NCBI RefSeq assembly: GCF_019097595.1
Contig: NC_080727.1
Location: 6,329,501 to 6,393,500 of the forward strand
Origin: Hemibagrus wyckioides
Lineage: Eukaryota; Chordata; Actinopteri; Siluriformes; Bagridae
DNA length: 64,000 nucleotides
Reading direction: 5' to 3'
The notes under the pieces were generated by a model. That model worked only from the letters and a program-made list of their open reading frames with translations, did no database searches and was not told the DNA's origin. Within the stretch, counting starts at the first letter, position 1. Each line of letters opens with the position of its first letter. Made by a program: the position numbers and the translations under genes. Shown piece by piece: positions 25,740 to 39,200 of this stretch.

Positions 25740-25990
25740 GAGTTGTTCTGATCACCACTGTTCCCAACAGCTAATCACTGACTGACATTGTTTACAACAA
25801 CCACAATCGTTTCTACTGACTGATGATTGGATCAATCATCAACAAAAATAATTCACTCAACACCATTGTACCCAGGGACCATTCAGTAATCACCATTGTA
25901 CCCAGTGACCACTCACTGATCACCATAATTTTTTACCATGATTCCCAACAACCGAGTACTGATCACCTTTATATTGTACTCAGTGACTAA
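25740..25990 (+). repeat. degenerate short tandem repeat (accattgtacccagtgacca type)
   Basis: Loose repeats of caccattgtacccagtgacc and ctgatcaccactgttcccaa occur, best seen at 25860-25925. Units are uneven and strongly diverged. Confidence 0.55.
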
Positions 25991-26938
25991 TCACTGTTTT
26001 GTGTCCCACATGCACACTTCTTTGCGCCTAAAAATCAGTTATTTTATTCTATTTGTGTCAATTTTCCAACTAATCATTTCCACTGCTTCATTGTGTTTGT
26101 CTGCTTGTTAGAAATAGACAGACAGAAGACAAATTTGTTCTAAATTACTCCACCTAGATAGATGGCCAAGTAAATAACAAGAATATTATATAACCCTGAG
26201 TTTGTCTTGTTTTTACTATCGTTTGTGAAAATGAAGGCACAATTTGCATTGGATTTCTTCATGTGAGAGAATAAAGTGATGATGGGGCTGCGATTGGCTA
26301 TGTGTAGAAATGCAGTCTTTATCATCAGCACTGCTGTGGAATATGAGACGCAGCATCGCAGGTATACACATTCACCATACAGGCATCTGACCGACATTTA
26401 TGAGACATTTCTTAATGCTGTGACGCAAGCCTTTATAAATGTTCCTTTTTTTAATCAGTGGTGGACGGTGCTGACGAAATATAATCAAGTTAAACCTTGT
26501 TCTTTCACAATGAATTTGCTTAAGCAGATTATAGCAGTACTCAGCCAGGCATTCGCTCGAACATGAATAAATAGGTTACTTTAAAATTTCTGATGTATGA
26601 TATTATTCGTCCCGGCTGGCCGGCTTCGTGGCTACATTTATTTCAGGACGATATCAGTGAGGAGATGTGCATGCAGCCAAATAACTACAGATCGAAAGCT
26701 TTCAGAGGACGTAGTAATCAGCAACATGTTCACTCTGTTACTCACTGTCATCAGCTTTTCTGCCATTCTGCACTGTAGTACAATGATGTATAAAAGACAA
26801 TGCAGGGCATTGTTTGAAAGGAATCCAACATCTTCCAATATTCATTCATTCATTCATTCCAATAATTTGGAAATGACTAGAAATATTAGAACTTAGATCA
26901 GATATATTTTATTTTTTAAGACAAGTTATAGCTTCCCT

Positions 26939-27241
26939 TCTGTACATTTAAGTTGTTGTTGATCTTTCGGCTGCTCCGGTGTGAGTGTGCTGGATGTGCC
27001 GGCTGCTGTGTGTGTGAGGGGTCACCACAGCAGACCAACTGGTCCGCACAACAACTTGGCACAGGTTTTACACCGGATGCCCTTCCTGACACAACCCTCC
27101 AACTTTTATCCAGGCTTGGGACCAGCACTGCATCCAGTGGCTGGGGTTCGGGCACTGGCTGGGAATCAAACCCAGGCCTACTGCATGATAGGTTGAGAAA
27201 CCTACCACTGAGCCACCAGTGCCTTGTCTGTACATTTAAGT
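26939..27241 (-). mobile_element. tRNA-derived SINE with 15-bp target-site duplication
   Basis: The 15-bp direct repeat tctgtacatttaagt stands at both 26939-26953 and 27227-27241. Between them, on the minus strand, the element starts with ggcactggtggctcagtggt (A box), then tgggtttgattcccagcc (B box). It continues through a body with ggaagggcatccggtgtaaa and ends in a tcaacaacaa tail. This is a complete-looking insertion by LINE-type retrotransposition. Confidence 0.85.
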
Positions 27242-27266
27242 AAGTTAATTAAATAGAGGCTACATA

Positions 27267-27803
<537 letters not shown>

Positions 27804-29163
27804 GTTACAAATATGTACTATCTATTTGCTTATTTATTTGAATAGTTAAATATTCATGTAAATTAATTGACAAAAAATTTAATTGATTAAGCAGCTTTGA
27901 ACGAGAACAAATATTTTACCTGTTTATTTGTACAATAATTAATAAGGTAAAACTATACTGACTTAAATAAATAGTTTTTCCCTGCTCCCAATTCTGGTTA
28001 GAATTTTCAAATTAGAATTTTCTGAAGGAATTTCTGGAATTAATTGATAATTATAGATTTAGAAAGGTCTTTGTCTCTATCTCTCTTTTGAACCAAATTC
28101 CAACAGGCTAAGGATTAAGAATAAAACGTAACCAGCCTCAATAATAAGCTACTGCAAATATTTTACTGCAACATTAACAAAAAATGTTAAGCCCTTTAAA
28201 GTAAATGTATTGTTCTGTATATTTCACTCACCGAGCAGAAGCTTTAGTTTTAAATGCTCGTGCTGCCATTGAAAGTTATCTCTGCTTAGTACCGACTGCA
28301 TTTACTTTTTAAAGAAAAACTGTCAGTGTTATAGGTTTTGCTTTTTTTATTTCTTGCTTTTTGTCATCATTATTCAAAGTTCTGTGTATGAGAAAGGGAA
28401 AGAGAGGAGGAGTTTGTGAACTCCATTTGTTGTGGTCAGGAAACAGCTTTGCACACTGTCCTGTGTGGTACGGTTTTATCAGTGCTACTTGCTTCTGCCC
28501 AGAAATGGAGGTTAGCACTTGTATATATTTCTGCTAGTGTCCAAGTAAACAATCTAATGAATGTCCTAGAGACTATTCCATTCTTATTGTTACAAGCACA
28601 GACACGCTGTATACATCTCCATAAGGGTTAAATCCATAGATCCATAGAGTTCTTTTAGGGTTAAATCCATCTCCTGTCAGAACAATTCTAGGTTTTTCTT
28701 TGCTGTCATACTACTCCCTGTGAATGATCTGATCCCATAGAAATGATTACATGATAGAATAACACCACTCACTGACTAGCTAGCTGCTGTAACAGAAAAG
28801 TATCATCACCTTCTGACCATCAGATTAAAGAATTCAGCAGTGCTGTGGTTTTATTTAAAGAGGCTTCATTTATACACCACAATGTCTCCAAGCCTCAGGC
28901 AGTATAAGGAAACTCTCTCTTGTGGCATTTATCCTAAAAGCCTGCACTTAATGAATCATTAGTGTCAGAGAACGTAGATCCGTAGACAGAGCGGATAATA
29001 TAAGATCAGCCGCTTTAAGGATTTGCAGGATATTCATATCACCAGCGCACTGTAGCACCGTTCGTCTTTAGCCTTCTTGACTCCAGACATGATGGAACAT
29101 TGATCTGAAAATCTGAAGGCTTCAGGGTTTGGATCTGATAAAGGAGCTTGCTCTCGGTTGTGA

Positions 29164-29314
29164 GTGTGTGTGTGTGTGTGTGTGAGGGGGTTTGCTGGAA
29201 GTCTTTGCATCAATCCAGTGGTACTGACTGAGCTGATTGAGTTAATTTTCTGCACAGGTGAACACTGAGACAAGGAGAGATTATAGTCCATAGATCCAGA
29301 CCACACACACTCAC

Positions 29315-29376
<62 letters not shown>
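29164..29376 (+). repeat. (GT)n, then (TC)n-(AC)n cluster
   Basis: GT run at 29164-29184, TC run at 29318-29352 directly followed by an AC run to 29376. Confidence 0.93.
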
Positions 29377-32300
29377 AAACCTACATCAGGAATAAAGAGA
29401 GTTAGTGATTGTAAGTGGGGTGCTGGCCGAGATCAGGAGGTGTCACCTGATTATAACAGCCAGATACTCAGAAGAAAAAAAAGACCAGTCTTACATTTTG
29501 GAAGTCTATCAAAAAGAGCAGAAAGAAAATTAGAGAAGAATAAAACGGGAGCACTACAGCCCTGATTTAATACAAAATTTACATAATGAGTCAGCGAATC
29601 AGTAAATGGTATTTTGTCATTTTCTGTTTTTGATTGCGGCCCGTCTCGCTCTGATGGAACAAGATAGTTTTTATTTTATTTTTAAGATTTTAGAGAGTTT
29701 CTGTTATTCGCTTGACATGTTTTTGAACTTTTAGTAAGGCATGTCTGTAATCAATTTCGATCTTATCCATTGATTGCAATTTAGAAATGTGTCTTAAAAC
29801 ACAGTCAGCATAGCCACATCTCCAGCCTAGAATCTGAAGGGTTTACTTTTTTGTTTAGTTTCTTTTTCTAAGAAACCCTTTTAAAACAAAGAGTTTCCAT
29901 GTTTTTTACTCTTATAGGAAGCTCAGTGACTCTGTCCTGAACTGTACAACATCTATCTATCTATGTGTTTGAATTCTTCATATCTGCAAAGTGACAAGTC
30001 GTAATATCATTACACTCATTGGCGTTGTATTAAATTGGCATATTGTTTAGGATGGTGGCATGTGGTTTGAGGAAGTGGTCCAGATATTCATGTTTCCGGA
30101 TGTAAACGTCTGCCAGTCTTCTCAGCATTACCGAAGTGTTGTGATTATAAAATGTTATGATCGTGACAGTTATTGAGTGTCAAGTGAACGAACAAAAGCC
30201 TTAGCCTTTGATGGCAGCTTGTGTCTGGTGAGCTAGATTGTTTTCTACAATTTTTTAGAGTCAGCGTTTGTAAGTAAATGCTCACAAATGTTGAATTAGC
30301 CGCATAGTATTTGCTCTCCTACACTTTTACACACGTCTTCTCTGTAATCTCCTCATGCATGACCTAAAATTGCCAACCAGCTAATGGTAGCGTGCGCGTG
30401 CATTCCTTTTCGGCTGAGGTGCGAAACGATGATGTATGACATCTGAATTCACAATTTTCAGCAAATAGCAGAACTCCATATTTTTTGTAGTAGCTGTTGT
30501 TAGCAAACCTGCTACAGTGTATTATGAAAATGTATTCAAGTGTTTCTGCCACATCGCTCAACCCAATGGTCTGACTCGGCATTATAGTCCAAATAAATAT
30601 AAACAAAGGGGCACTTTAAAAGGAGATGGATGATATTGGACCAAAAGCAACGCTTTCTACCCAGTCAGCCAAAAATTCCCCTCGCTTACAGTGGCACAAT
30701 CAGTCTTACCTCCTGAAGGAGAGTGCGTCTAATGAATGTTTTTGGGCCTGGCTTAGTAAGCTCTAAAAAAGACGCATGAGACAAACTGCACTTCCTGCAT
30801 ATACAGCTCTAGAAGGACAGAGATAAGTGGCGACTGCTGGAAGCCTGAGTCAGAGCTGCTGGTCAAACAGTGTGGAGGTGGATGGAGTGCTGGAGGAAGT
30901 CACGTGAAGTTTTTAATGACTATAAGAGACGTGTCTAACATGTGATTAAAGCTAAACCTTAACGCCGGCCAAGCAGACGTATCGGAAACGGCAGTTTTCA
31001 CATTATACGTTTTACAAATGTGTCAGAACGTCACTTACGTTTTTGTCGGCCTGCTGATTCACGTTTCAGTTTCAGTCACAGCACAGCAGGCACTTTTACA
31101 AATAATAAAATAAGACACTGCCATTAAAAGCCTTTCACAACAGACTATTATAGTTTCTAGTAAACAAGCAAAAGCCTGATATTACAAGACTCGCATCTGC
31201 AGGTCCATATTTTTCTTCTATCAATAACCCTGGCTGCTGAAAATCATTACATCTGTGTATTCATGTGTTTGATGCATACAAATGAAACGCTGTGCATATA
31301 TTGTAGTCTGTTGTATGTGTATTATATCTTGTAGGATTGGTTGAGCAAACTCAAATGGGTCAAACTCAAATGCAGTCCGGGGCACGTCAGCATTTTTGGG
31401 ACTCTTTGAACCACTAAAAATATTCTTTTTTAACATATTATGAATATCCCAGGCGCTGAAAATAGAATATGATGATATCTTAGCAAGCTAAAGTATCATG
31501 AATATAATCAAATACCCTGGGTCAGACAAAGCAAAGTGAAACTGTACTCAAGTAAAAAGTATCGGGAGCCTGCTAGGGGCAATATATCTATAGAAAAGTT
31601 CCAAAAAAGGTAAGGTTTTTTTTTTTCCACACAGATGTAATCTTTAATAAAAATCAAACCCATTTCTGCTCTCTGAGAGGCCCCAAGCATCATAAGCATC
31701 TACAATCTGAAGGTGTTATCTTCAACCACTAAAATTCTATTTAAGGTTATCTCACACTGAAAACCAACTTGTCCTGATTCATTTTATATCAGACTTGCAG
31801 CCATAAAATAATTCATTTCTTTATACTGAGAAGTATGTGATAATTTACTAAAGTTAACTTAGCACACTACTGTGCTTTGGATTTGATGGTGAGTTTATAT
31901 GGCAGATTATTTCGATTATTTAAATTGCTAAGAAAACAATTTGGAACAATGGAAACCAGTAGTACAATTTCTCAAGTATATTCTGGTATTTCCGATTTTA
32001 ATATTACAGTAAACCAAAATACATAATTATTAAACCTGTTTCTAGACATCTAACAAGTTCTAGCTTGAAACAGTTTTGTTCTTCTAGCAAAAAGATAAAT
32101 ATCCTAATAAGAGACCCATGTAAAAGATTGGCAAGTATAAAAGCATCTAAAACCAAACCTGGCAGAAAGAAAAGAGAACACAGGTCATGTTTAGGTTGCT
32201 GCTCTTTTGAAACATGTGGCCAACTTTGTATTTAATCTACTTCATTTATATTCATTCAAAGCCAATCAATTCTCAGGACATTTTATATTAAATGAACTTG

Positions 32301-32387
32301 GATGTTGGCCACCGGCGTTTATTTTTATTTCATTTCATTCCATTTCATTTTTATTTTAGTAATCATTTCAAACTTCTGAAAAATAGA

Positions 32388-32412
32388 TAATAATAATAAT
32401 AATAATAATAAT
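32388..32412 (+). repeat. (AAT)n microsatellite
   Basis: Trinucleotide run in a very AT-rich region. Confidence 0.92.
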
Positions 32413-32660
32413 TAAATATTGTATCATTTTTTTATTTTTTAAATACTGTATTCAATGTTTAAAAGAATGAAATGAAAGAAAATTCAGTTTCATATTTAAT
32501 GGTCAGATTCATTCTTTTTAAAAAAATTATTGTAATTAATAATTCTGTAACTTGTTTTCAAATAATCACGTTGCCCTTCAAAAAATAAACCATAAATAAT
32601 AACACATTTATTTAATGTCTACAAAAATAAAAATCATTTTAATGGCTAAAGTGTTTCATG

Positions 32661-32663
<3 letters not shown>

Positions 32664-32714
<51 letters not shown>
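32664..32714 (+). repeat. (AT)n microsatellite
   Basis: About 25 AT units. Confidence 0.96.
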
Positions 32715-32716
<2 letters not shown>

Positions 32717-35027
32717 CATCATATCTCAGAAAAGAAAAAAGAAAAGTGTATTTTGACATAGATTTTAATATAAACATAAACTATATGTTGATATGTTTAC
32801 ATTTACAAAAAAATACAATAAGTGTAAAGTGAGGTAGAAAGAAAGATTCTGTAAAATCAAAATTTGCTTCCCCCCTTATTTTTTTTAATTTCATTTTTAA
32901 TTTTAAAATATTTTAGCATTATAAATATACATCTAGAAATTTCTATAATATATTTTATATTGCAGGTAACTCAAACTCAAGGCAATTTAAAACCTTTTCT
33001 CATGCCATTCTGTCCGACATTTTTCAGGCATCCATTCACTAACCTCAGCTTTAATAAAAACACATAGCCTTTTTCTCATAGAGCAAGTGGTCTAAACTGG
33101 CATTTGGACTCCCCTGGCAAAAAATAAACATCTACTCTGACATCTATTCATCTATATCTGAAGAGAAAATGGGGCTAATTCAAGCAAAACAAAAACTTAA
33201 GCCCTCTCATTTATCCTGGTTATTCACTAACAAACTAGGAATAAGACTCAAGGTCAGACACTGGGTTATAACACATTCAAAGAGAAATAATAAATGTCCT
33301 ATTTTATTATTTTTTTCTTCTAGTTTGTCCTAGCGAACAGTTTCTGGAAAAATATTCATCCGCTACATGGCATATCATTTTCAGCTTCAAAACACTGTCC
33401 TTGTTACAAGGCTGTTTTTTTCCCCCTCTTAATATTATTTTACTTCTGACCTGACCTGAGGAAAGATAAAAAAATGACACCTTCTGCAATCTACAGGCAT
33501 CATTCTTTCATTCTGATTTCAATAGATGAGCGAGGGATATCATGGGATACTGTGTGTTTGTCAGAAAAACCCCAGCCGAACAATAAAGAGAGGTCGGAAA
33601 GTCATAAAATGAATTACGTCTTTCTTGGACTTCAAAGCAAAAGAAGTACAAGAGACACACAACACCCTTTAATCATTCATATCATTTTCGTCCCAAAACA
33701 ACACTTTCATTGCAAAACATATCCAAGCCTGCAAACATATCCAACAATAGCTTCAAAGCAATTTTCGTCTAATACAAACCCTCCAAATGGGACACACTGT
33801 ATTTTTTATTTCTTTTTTTATTAGTTCAGAAGAAGGGAAATATTACATAAAATTGTCTGTGCAGGCCTTTTCAAAATGACACGCATATCTCATGACAATC
33901 ATTTGGAAAGTCCATGATAAAAAGGCTGGACAATATCACAGTATAATATGATACAATTTGTCACAATACACTTTCCTGAGATGTTTTCTTTTTTTTCCAA
34001 TAGCATTTACAAGATCGATTGGAGGTCTGTGACATGATGAAAGGTTTTTTACCGAGCCTCTTCTGTTTCTTATCTCTTATTTCAGTTCAAAATCATTTCT
34101 TTTTGCAGACACACAGAAAAGGATCAGTTAGTTGTCATTTGTTTTTACTGTAACCTCCGTAGATATATCGTGATGTACAATATACTGTGCATCAGAGGAC
34201 ACACACATATTTAAAGACATGGCAGAAAGCCTGATTGTGTATTATGTGGCTCAGGCAGAAAGAACTGTGCTGCTAAATTACTGGCAGGCTTGGATAGAGT
34301 GCAAGCCAGAGAGAGAGAGAGAGAATACAGCAGCACAAAATACCAGCGACAGGAAATAAAGGAAGAACCTCTGCTTTGTTTATGAGCTAAAATCTTTCAT
34401 GTATTATTTAGCCTAACCCTGAGCACAATTTGGTTGGACGTGCGAACACAGGAACTGCAGAAATGTTTTTTAATGATATTTTATGAATTATGTTACAGAC
34501 AGCAAAATGTGCATTGCACTCAACCGGGGCCAAAATATCACACATAGCAGAACAGTGTCTTTTTGAACAGTACAGGATAGAGGATCCTGGTCGAATCCTG
34601 TTACATCTGATGGTCCAGAGGTTTGTTTTAGTCTCTAGACCAAATGTGGTACTGATGCAGTTCAGAAATGGTTGACACTCAAGTCAGTCACAGCGTAATT
34701 ATCCATGAAACCAAACGGCTTATTAAACGGTTTATTAAAAATCTATTCGCACCGCATCATTTTTCTTTCCGTTAGTAAAGTTTATGCTTTCAGTGCTGCA
34801 TGTAGGATCACAGCTGTGGTTGTTGCTGAACCGTCTTGAGATGAATGCTAGCACTTGATTGGCACACTCTCACTCATAACAACCATCTCTCCAGTCATTT
34901 GAAACCCCATGATTTCAGGTTTGTAAATGTGTTCATTGCTAGCATGGGTTCTATATAAACAGTCTCTCTATAAGCTTAATCAGAATGCATGTACACACTC
35001 GGGTTTGGCGGTGTACTCAGCTTCATC

Positions 35028-35029
<2 letters not shown>

Positions 35030-35060
<31 letters not shown>
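35030..35060 (+). repeat. (CT)n microsatellite
   Basis: Dinucleotide run. Confidence 0.94.
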
Positions 35061-35062
<2 letters not shown>

Positions 35063-35233
35063 TTTTCTGATACGGCTTGGCACAACATTTTATAGATGTG
35101 GCTAATAAACTATATGGTTAAACGTTTTCGTACACACCAGCCATGTGTTGTTTTTAAACCTTTGCTGTTGTAATAAATTCCTCTCTTCTGCGAAGTCTTT
35201 CCACTAAACACATGGCTATGGTGATTCAGACAC

Positions 35234-35490
35234 TAGAGCATTAGTGAGTTCAGGCACTAATGTCAAATGAGGAGGAGGAGGCCTGGTTTTACAAATCATC
35301 CCAAAGGTGGTCAGTGGGGTTGAGGTCAGGGCTCTGTGTAGGACACTCAAGCTCTTGGCCAACTTCAGCGAACTATGTCTTCATGGACCTTTGTTTGTGC
35401 AGAGGGACAGTGTCATTCTGGAGCATCTTTATGCCTCTTAGACATTCTATACAATTATGGGCTTCCAGCTTTGTTGCTACAGTTTGAAAA
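35234..35490 (-). mobile_element. Tc1-like fragment, family B
   Basis: The minus-strand order matches the C-terminal to middle part of a Tc1 transposase gene (complement of atcatcccaaaggtggtcag, then ggttgaggtcagggctctgt, then tgtcttcatggacctttg). There are no ends and many stops. Confidence 0.65.
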
Positions 35491-35506
35491 AGAACCGCAT
35501 GTACAT

Positions 35507-35777
35507 TATATTGCCAAATGTTTTGGGACACCCCTGCAAATCATTGGGTTCAGTGATGTTTTTCAGGGGTTGGGCTTGGCAGCATGAGCAGGATGTCTTT
35601 ATGGACCTTCATCCTACATCATCCATGTCTTTATGGACCTTGCTTTGTGCACTGGTGTGCAGTCATGTTGGAACAGGAAGGGGCCATCCCCAAACTGTTC
35701 CCACAAAGTTGGGAGCATCTGTCATCTGTCAAAAAGAAGGCGGTTTGAGGTGTCCCAAAACTTTTGGCAATATATTG
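35507..35777. mobile_element. Tc1-like element, family B, short rearranged copy
   Basis: Inverted ends tattgccaaatgttttggga and tcccaaaacttttggcaata bound 271 bp. The left 80 bp read in the + direction. The interior (tgtctttatggaccttgctt to cacaaagttgggagca) reads in the opposite direction, so one part was inverted. Confidence 0.75.
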
Positions 35778-36218
35778 TAGGTAAAGCTCTTATTGCTCCT
35801 CGCTCTGCACCACGCTCCCTTCGATCCACTAGCACTGCTCGACTTGTCCCACCTTCTATCAGGGTAAGAGGTAGGTATACATCTAGACTCTTCTCTGTTC
35901 TGGCACCAAGGTGGAGAAATGAACTTCTCCAAAATGTCCGAACAACCGAGTCACTGACCGTCTTCAAACAATGGAGGAAGACCTACCACTTCCTGAAACT
36001 CTTAAACTAGCTCTTATTTTTCCCTGTTTGTTTTATGTACTGTTGTATGTTGTATGTAAAAGAAAAAATATATCTCTCAACCCAGATGTGTTCCACCAAA
36101 ACACAGTTTTTAGGCTAAGTCTGTGACCTACTGATCCGGTGTAAATGTATTCATTAATAAAGCACTTTTGGACGTCGCTCTGCATATGGGCATCTGTCAA
36201 ATGCCAGAAATGTAAATG
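35778..36218 (+). mobile_element. L2-like LINE 3' fragment
   Basis: An open stretch reads APRSAPRSLRSTSTARLVPP, then RVRGRYTSRLFSVLAPRWRN, then a TFKQWRKTYHF-like end. This is the typical C-terminus of L2-type reverse transcriptase in fishes. It is followed by a 3' tail ending atctgtcaaatgccagaaat and tgtaaatga. It is 5'-truncated at the neighbouring Tc1-like element and is not a host gene. Confidence 0.75.
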
Positions 36219-39200
36219 ATGGTCAGTGCAGTGTTTGTGTTCTGACTCTGCTGACTGACAGTGTTCAGCACCATTAACATCTATTTGGCTGGAATTTAGT
36301 GCAGATCCACATTGTGGATTATTTTATGACTCGTATGGTCACCGTTCCTAAACCCGCCTTCTGTCATGGGACTATTTATTAATCTACTCCAAGAATGCTC
36401 GTGAGAGGTTGTCTGAGGTTGTCGCAACTCGTACCAACATCCAGTAGTAAAGCATACTCGTATTATGTGTTATATCTTGGTATTTATTATGGGTTGGAGG
36501 CAGAACTTTTTGACAGCCAAGCTGCTATACTGACATGCGAGACGGAAAAAGAGTGCCGAAGCAGAGAGCCTCAGAGCCCCTCAGGGTAGGTTCTGGACAA
36601 AAAAAAAAAAAGAATTCTGAATACATTTCACAAAACCATTATTCTACTTAACCAAAAATTTGCTTTTTCTACCCCAAATAAATTCTTTGTTTTTTTTTCC
36701 CTTCTTTTAAAATTACCAAAATTACCAATTACCACAAAAAAAATAGAATTATATTTTACTCAGATTCTGATGACTGACACCCAAAGATGAGTCATGAGTG
36801 CAGTTTGCTTGTAAGGAAGATGTAAGACGACGTGAAAACATTTCATACTAGTCCAAAAAAAAATAATGTTCTTCTGTGCAAATGTGTTACGGTGCTAATA
36901 TAGCTCTAAGCGATGCTAACAAGGCATACGACTGCCCTTTAATATCACTGCTATCTGTTAGACTCTCTTCCTCTCTCTCACTCGTTCTCTATCCCTCATA
37001 TATGTCTTTCTCCACTCCCTATCCGTATATCACCCTGTCTGTGTGTGACTGCGTATGAATAATTCATCAATAAAAGTGAGGGATGGAAGACGGAATGCAG
37101 CACTAGGAGAAGTGATGGGGGGAAAAAGGGCAGGTCTGTCTGGTACACTAAGCTGCAGCGTGACCCCCCAGCTCCACGGTCACACTGTCTCGGCGCTGAC
37201 GTGGGTTCCAGATAGACGCCTCTGCTGACCTTGCCTTCCAGACTGCGATTCGCGCAAAAGATTATTACTCCGCGTTTTTTTTTAATTTTGATTTATTAAA
37301 ATAATAGGACCACTTGCGGAAAGCAGACACTGCGCTGTTATTTGCCCTCTGGGTTACGTTAAGCACTTTGAGTCTTGTTATGCATTGAAGGAGATTTTTT
37401 AATATAGACAATGAGACTGTGAAGGACGTCGAAGGTTACACAAATGAGACGCCATACACAGTCTGCATGAAAACGAGGAGGTGTGTGAATCATAACCACG
37501 TATTTGCATGCCTCGGAAGTTTATTGCCGCGTTTCATCTCTTCTTTTAAGGCTCCTTGAACATAGTAGGGGTTTCACAGCTATTAATTTTTACTAGTTGA
37601 CCAGTAATTCAAACAAAGTACTCGATTAACTCGACTCGACCCGCAAAAACCGCTTCCGCACGTCACTGTTTTAGTGTATGCATCAAGACCGCACTTCAGT
37701 TAACAGCCACACAGGGAAAATAATTACTGAAAACATTGCCACTGGAACTGAGAGCATGCAGCACGGAAGCTCAAGTCCATCAACAGAGCGCTCTTTTATT
37801 ACTCAATAAGAGGTCTTGCTTCCTGCAATGTTAAACCTGCATGTTGTACAGCCTCAGCAAAGGCTCTGGTCTAGCTGAGTAGGAGGGGACGGTGATCCAA
37901 TCCGAGATTTTATTCAGCTTTAAGGGACAACAAATGTTATTTTTTGGGTGTGGGAATAAAAATGAGTCTAGTGCACACCTCCACACTATGTCTTTTGAAT
38001 TTGTACCTACAGTATACCAGTGAAAACATTATATGTTTAAAAGCATAAACATGGTATTTGTAAAAGCTCCATGGACCTCTAAAAGCACTATACACCTGCA
38101 TATTATCATACTTAGTGTCCTGATATTTGCTGTTGACTGTGTAGTTTTTTTCCATTCGAGTGATTTTTAATAATGCTGTCCCTGAGGACTATAGCAGGCT
38201 CCTTTACCTTCCCTGTGGTTGCTAATAGTTGCATCAAATCTTACCAATGAAACCTGGTGTAATTTGTTCATATACTCATTTCCCATGACCGGGTGTATAT
38301 GGGTGATTTATGGTGCAGTAGAGGAAGGGGAGGGTAAAAAGGTGCAGCAGGTGCATAGCTGATCACACACTCGTTCTGTATTATGGATTAAAAGTATTAT
38401 TTAATGGCCCAAGGCCAATTCATGATTTTGATGACCACAAATTTTTTAAAAAGTACCTCAGTGAATCATGGTTCATGGTTAAAAAAAAAAAAAAGAGGCT
38501 AAGAAGAACCGACTAGCTTGTCTGAATATAAAGTTTATCAAATGATTTTCCCGGACACGTATCCTTCATCTGCCAGAATTAAAGACGGCTGGTGTACAGC
38601 AGTAAATCTGACCTCAGTACTGAAAGTACAATCTCACATCGATGGATATGTCTAGACAGAAAAATGATTGGAAGCAATAATAACAGAATGTGGATACACA
38701 CAACATTAAGTACCCATCCAGTGACTAGCCGCTAGCTGCTTTGACTAGCGACATTCTCTCGATGGTCAGCGTGTGTCCTTGCAGCTTTGCATGATGCTGT
38801 GTTTACAGGATAATTGATTGGTTACAGTCCCTTGGTTTCTAATTGGCCTCTGATATTTATGAGTGTGCACCTGGGGGCTGTGTGTTATTTAGCATATAGG
38901 CTAGGATTAGCAACAGCTGCTAACTACTGCTGTTTATTCAAAACACTTACTCAATGCCAGTTCATATATTTCGACGCAGTAGAGCAATTGCTATAAAATC
39001 AGGCATTTTTATTTCTAAAATCTGATTGGCTGGACAACATTTGAAGCTGTTTAGAAATGCTTTAGATTCGCAAACTGGACCAAGGACTGCACCAGGAATC
39101 GGTCCAATTTCTTTGGCCAGACAGACCTTTCGGTAGGTTTAAAGGCTACTTAAGAGTTGGTCGGTTTTTACAATTCAGATACTCAACAGTATATAAGTAT

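Noticed and set aside
35633..36010. 125-codon open frame on the plus strand that looks like a conserved protein
   Set aside because: The conserved part (RSTSTARLVPP to FKQWRKTYHF) is the C-terminus of an L2-like LINE and its first part comes from a Tc1-like remnant. It is not a host gene.
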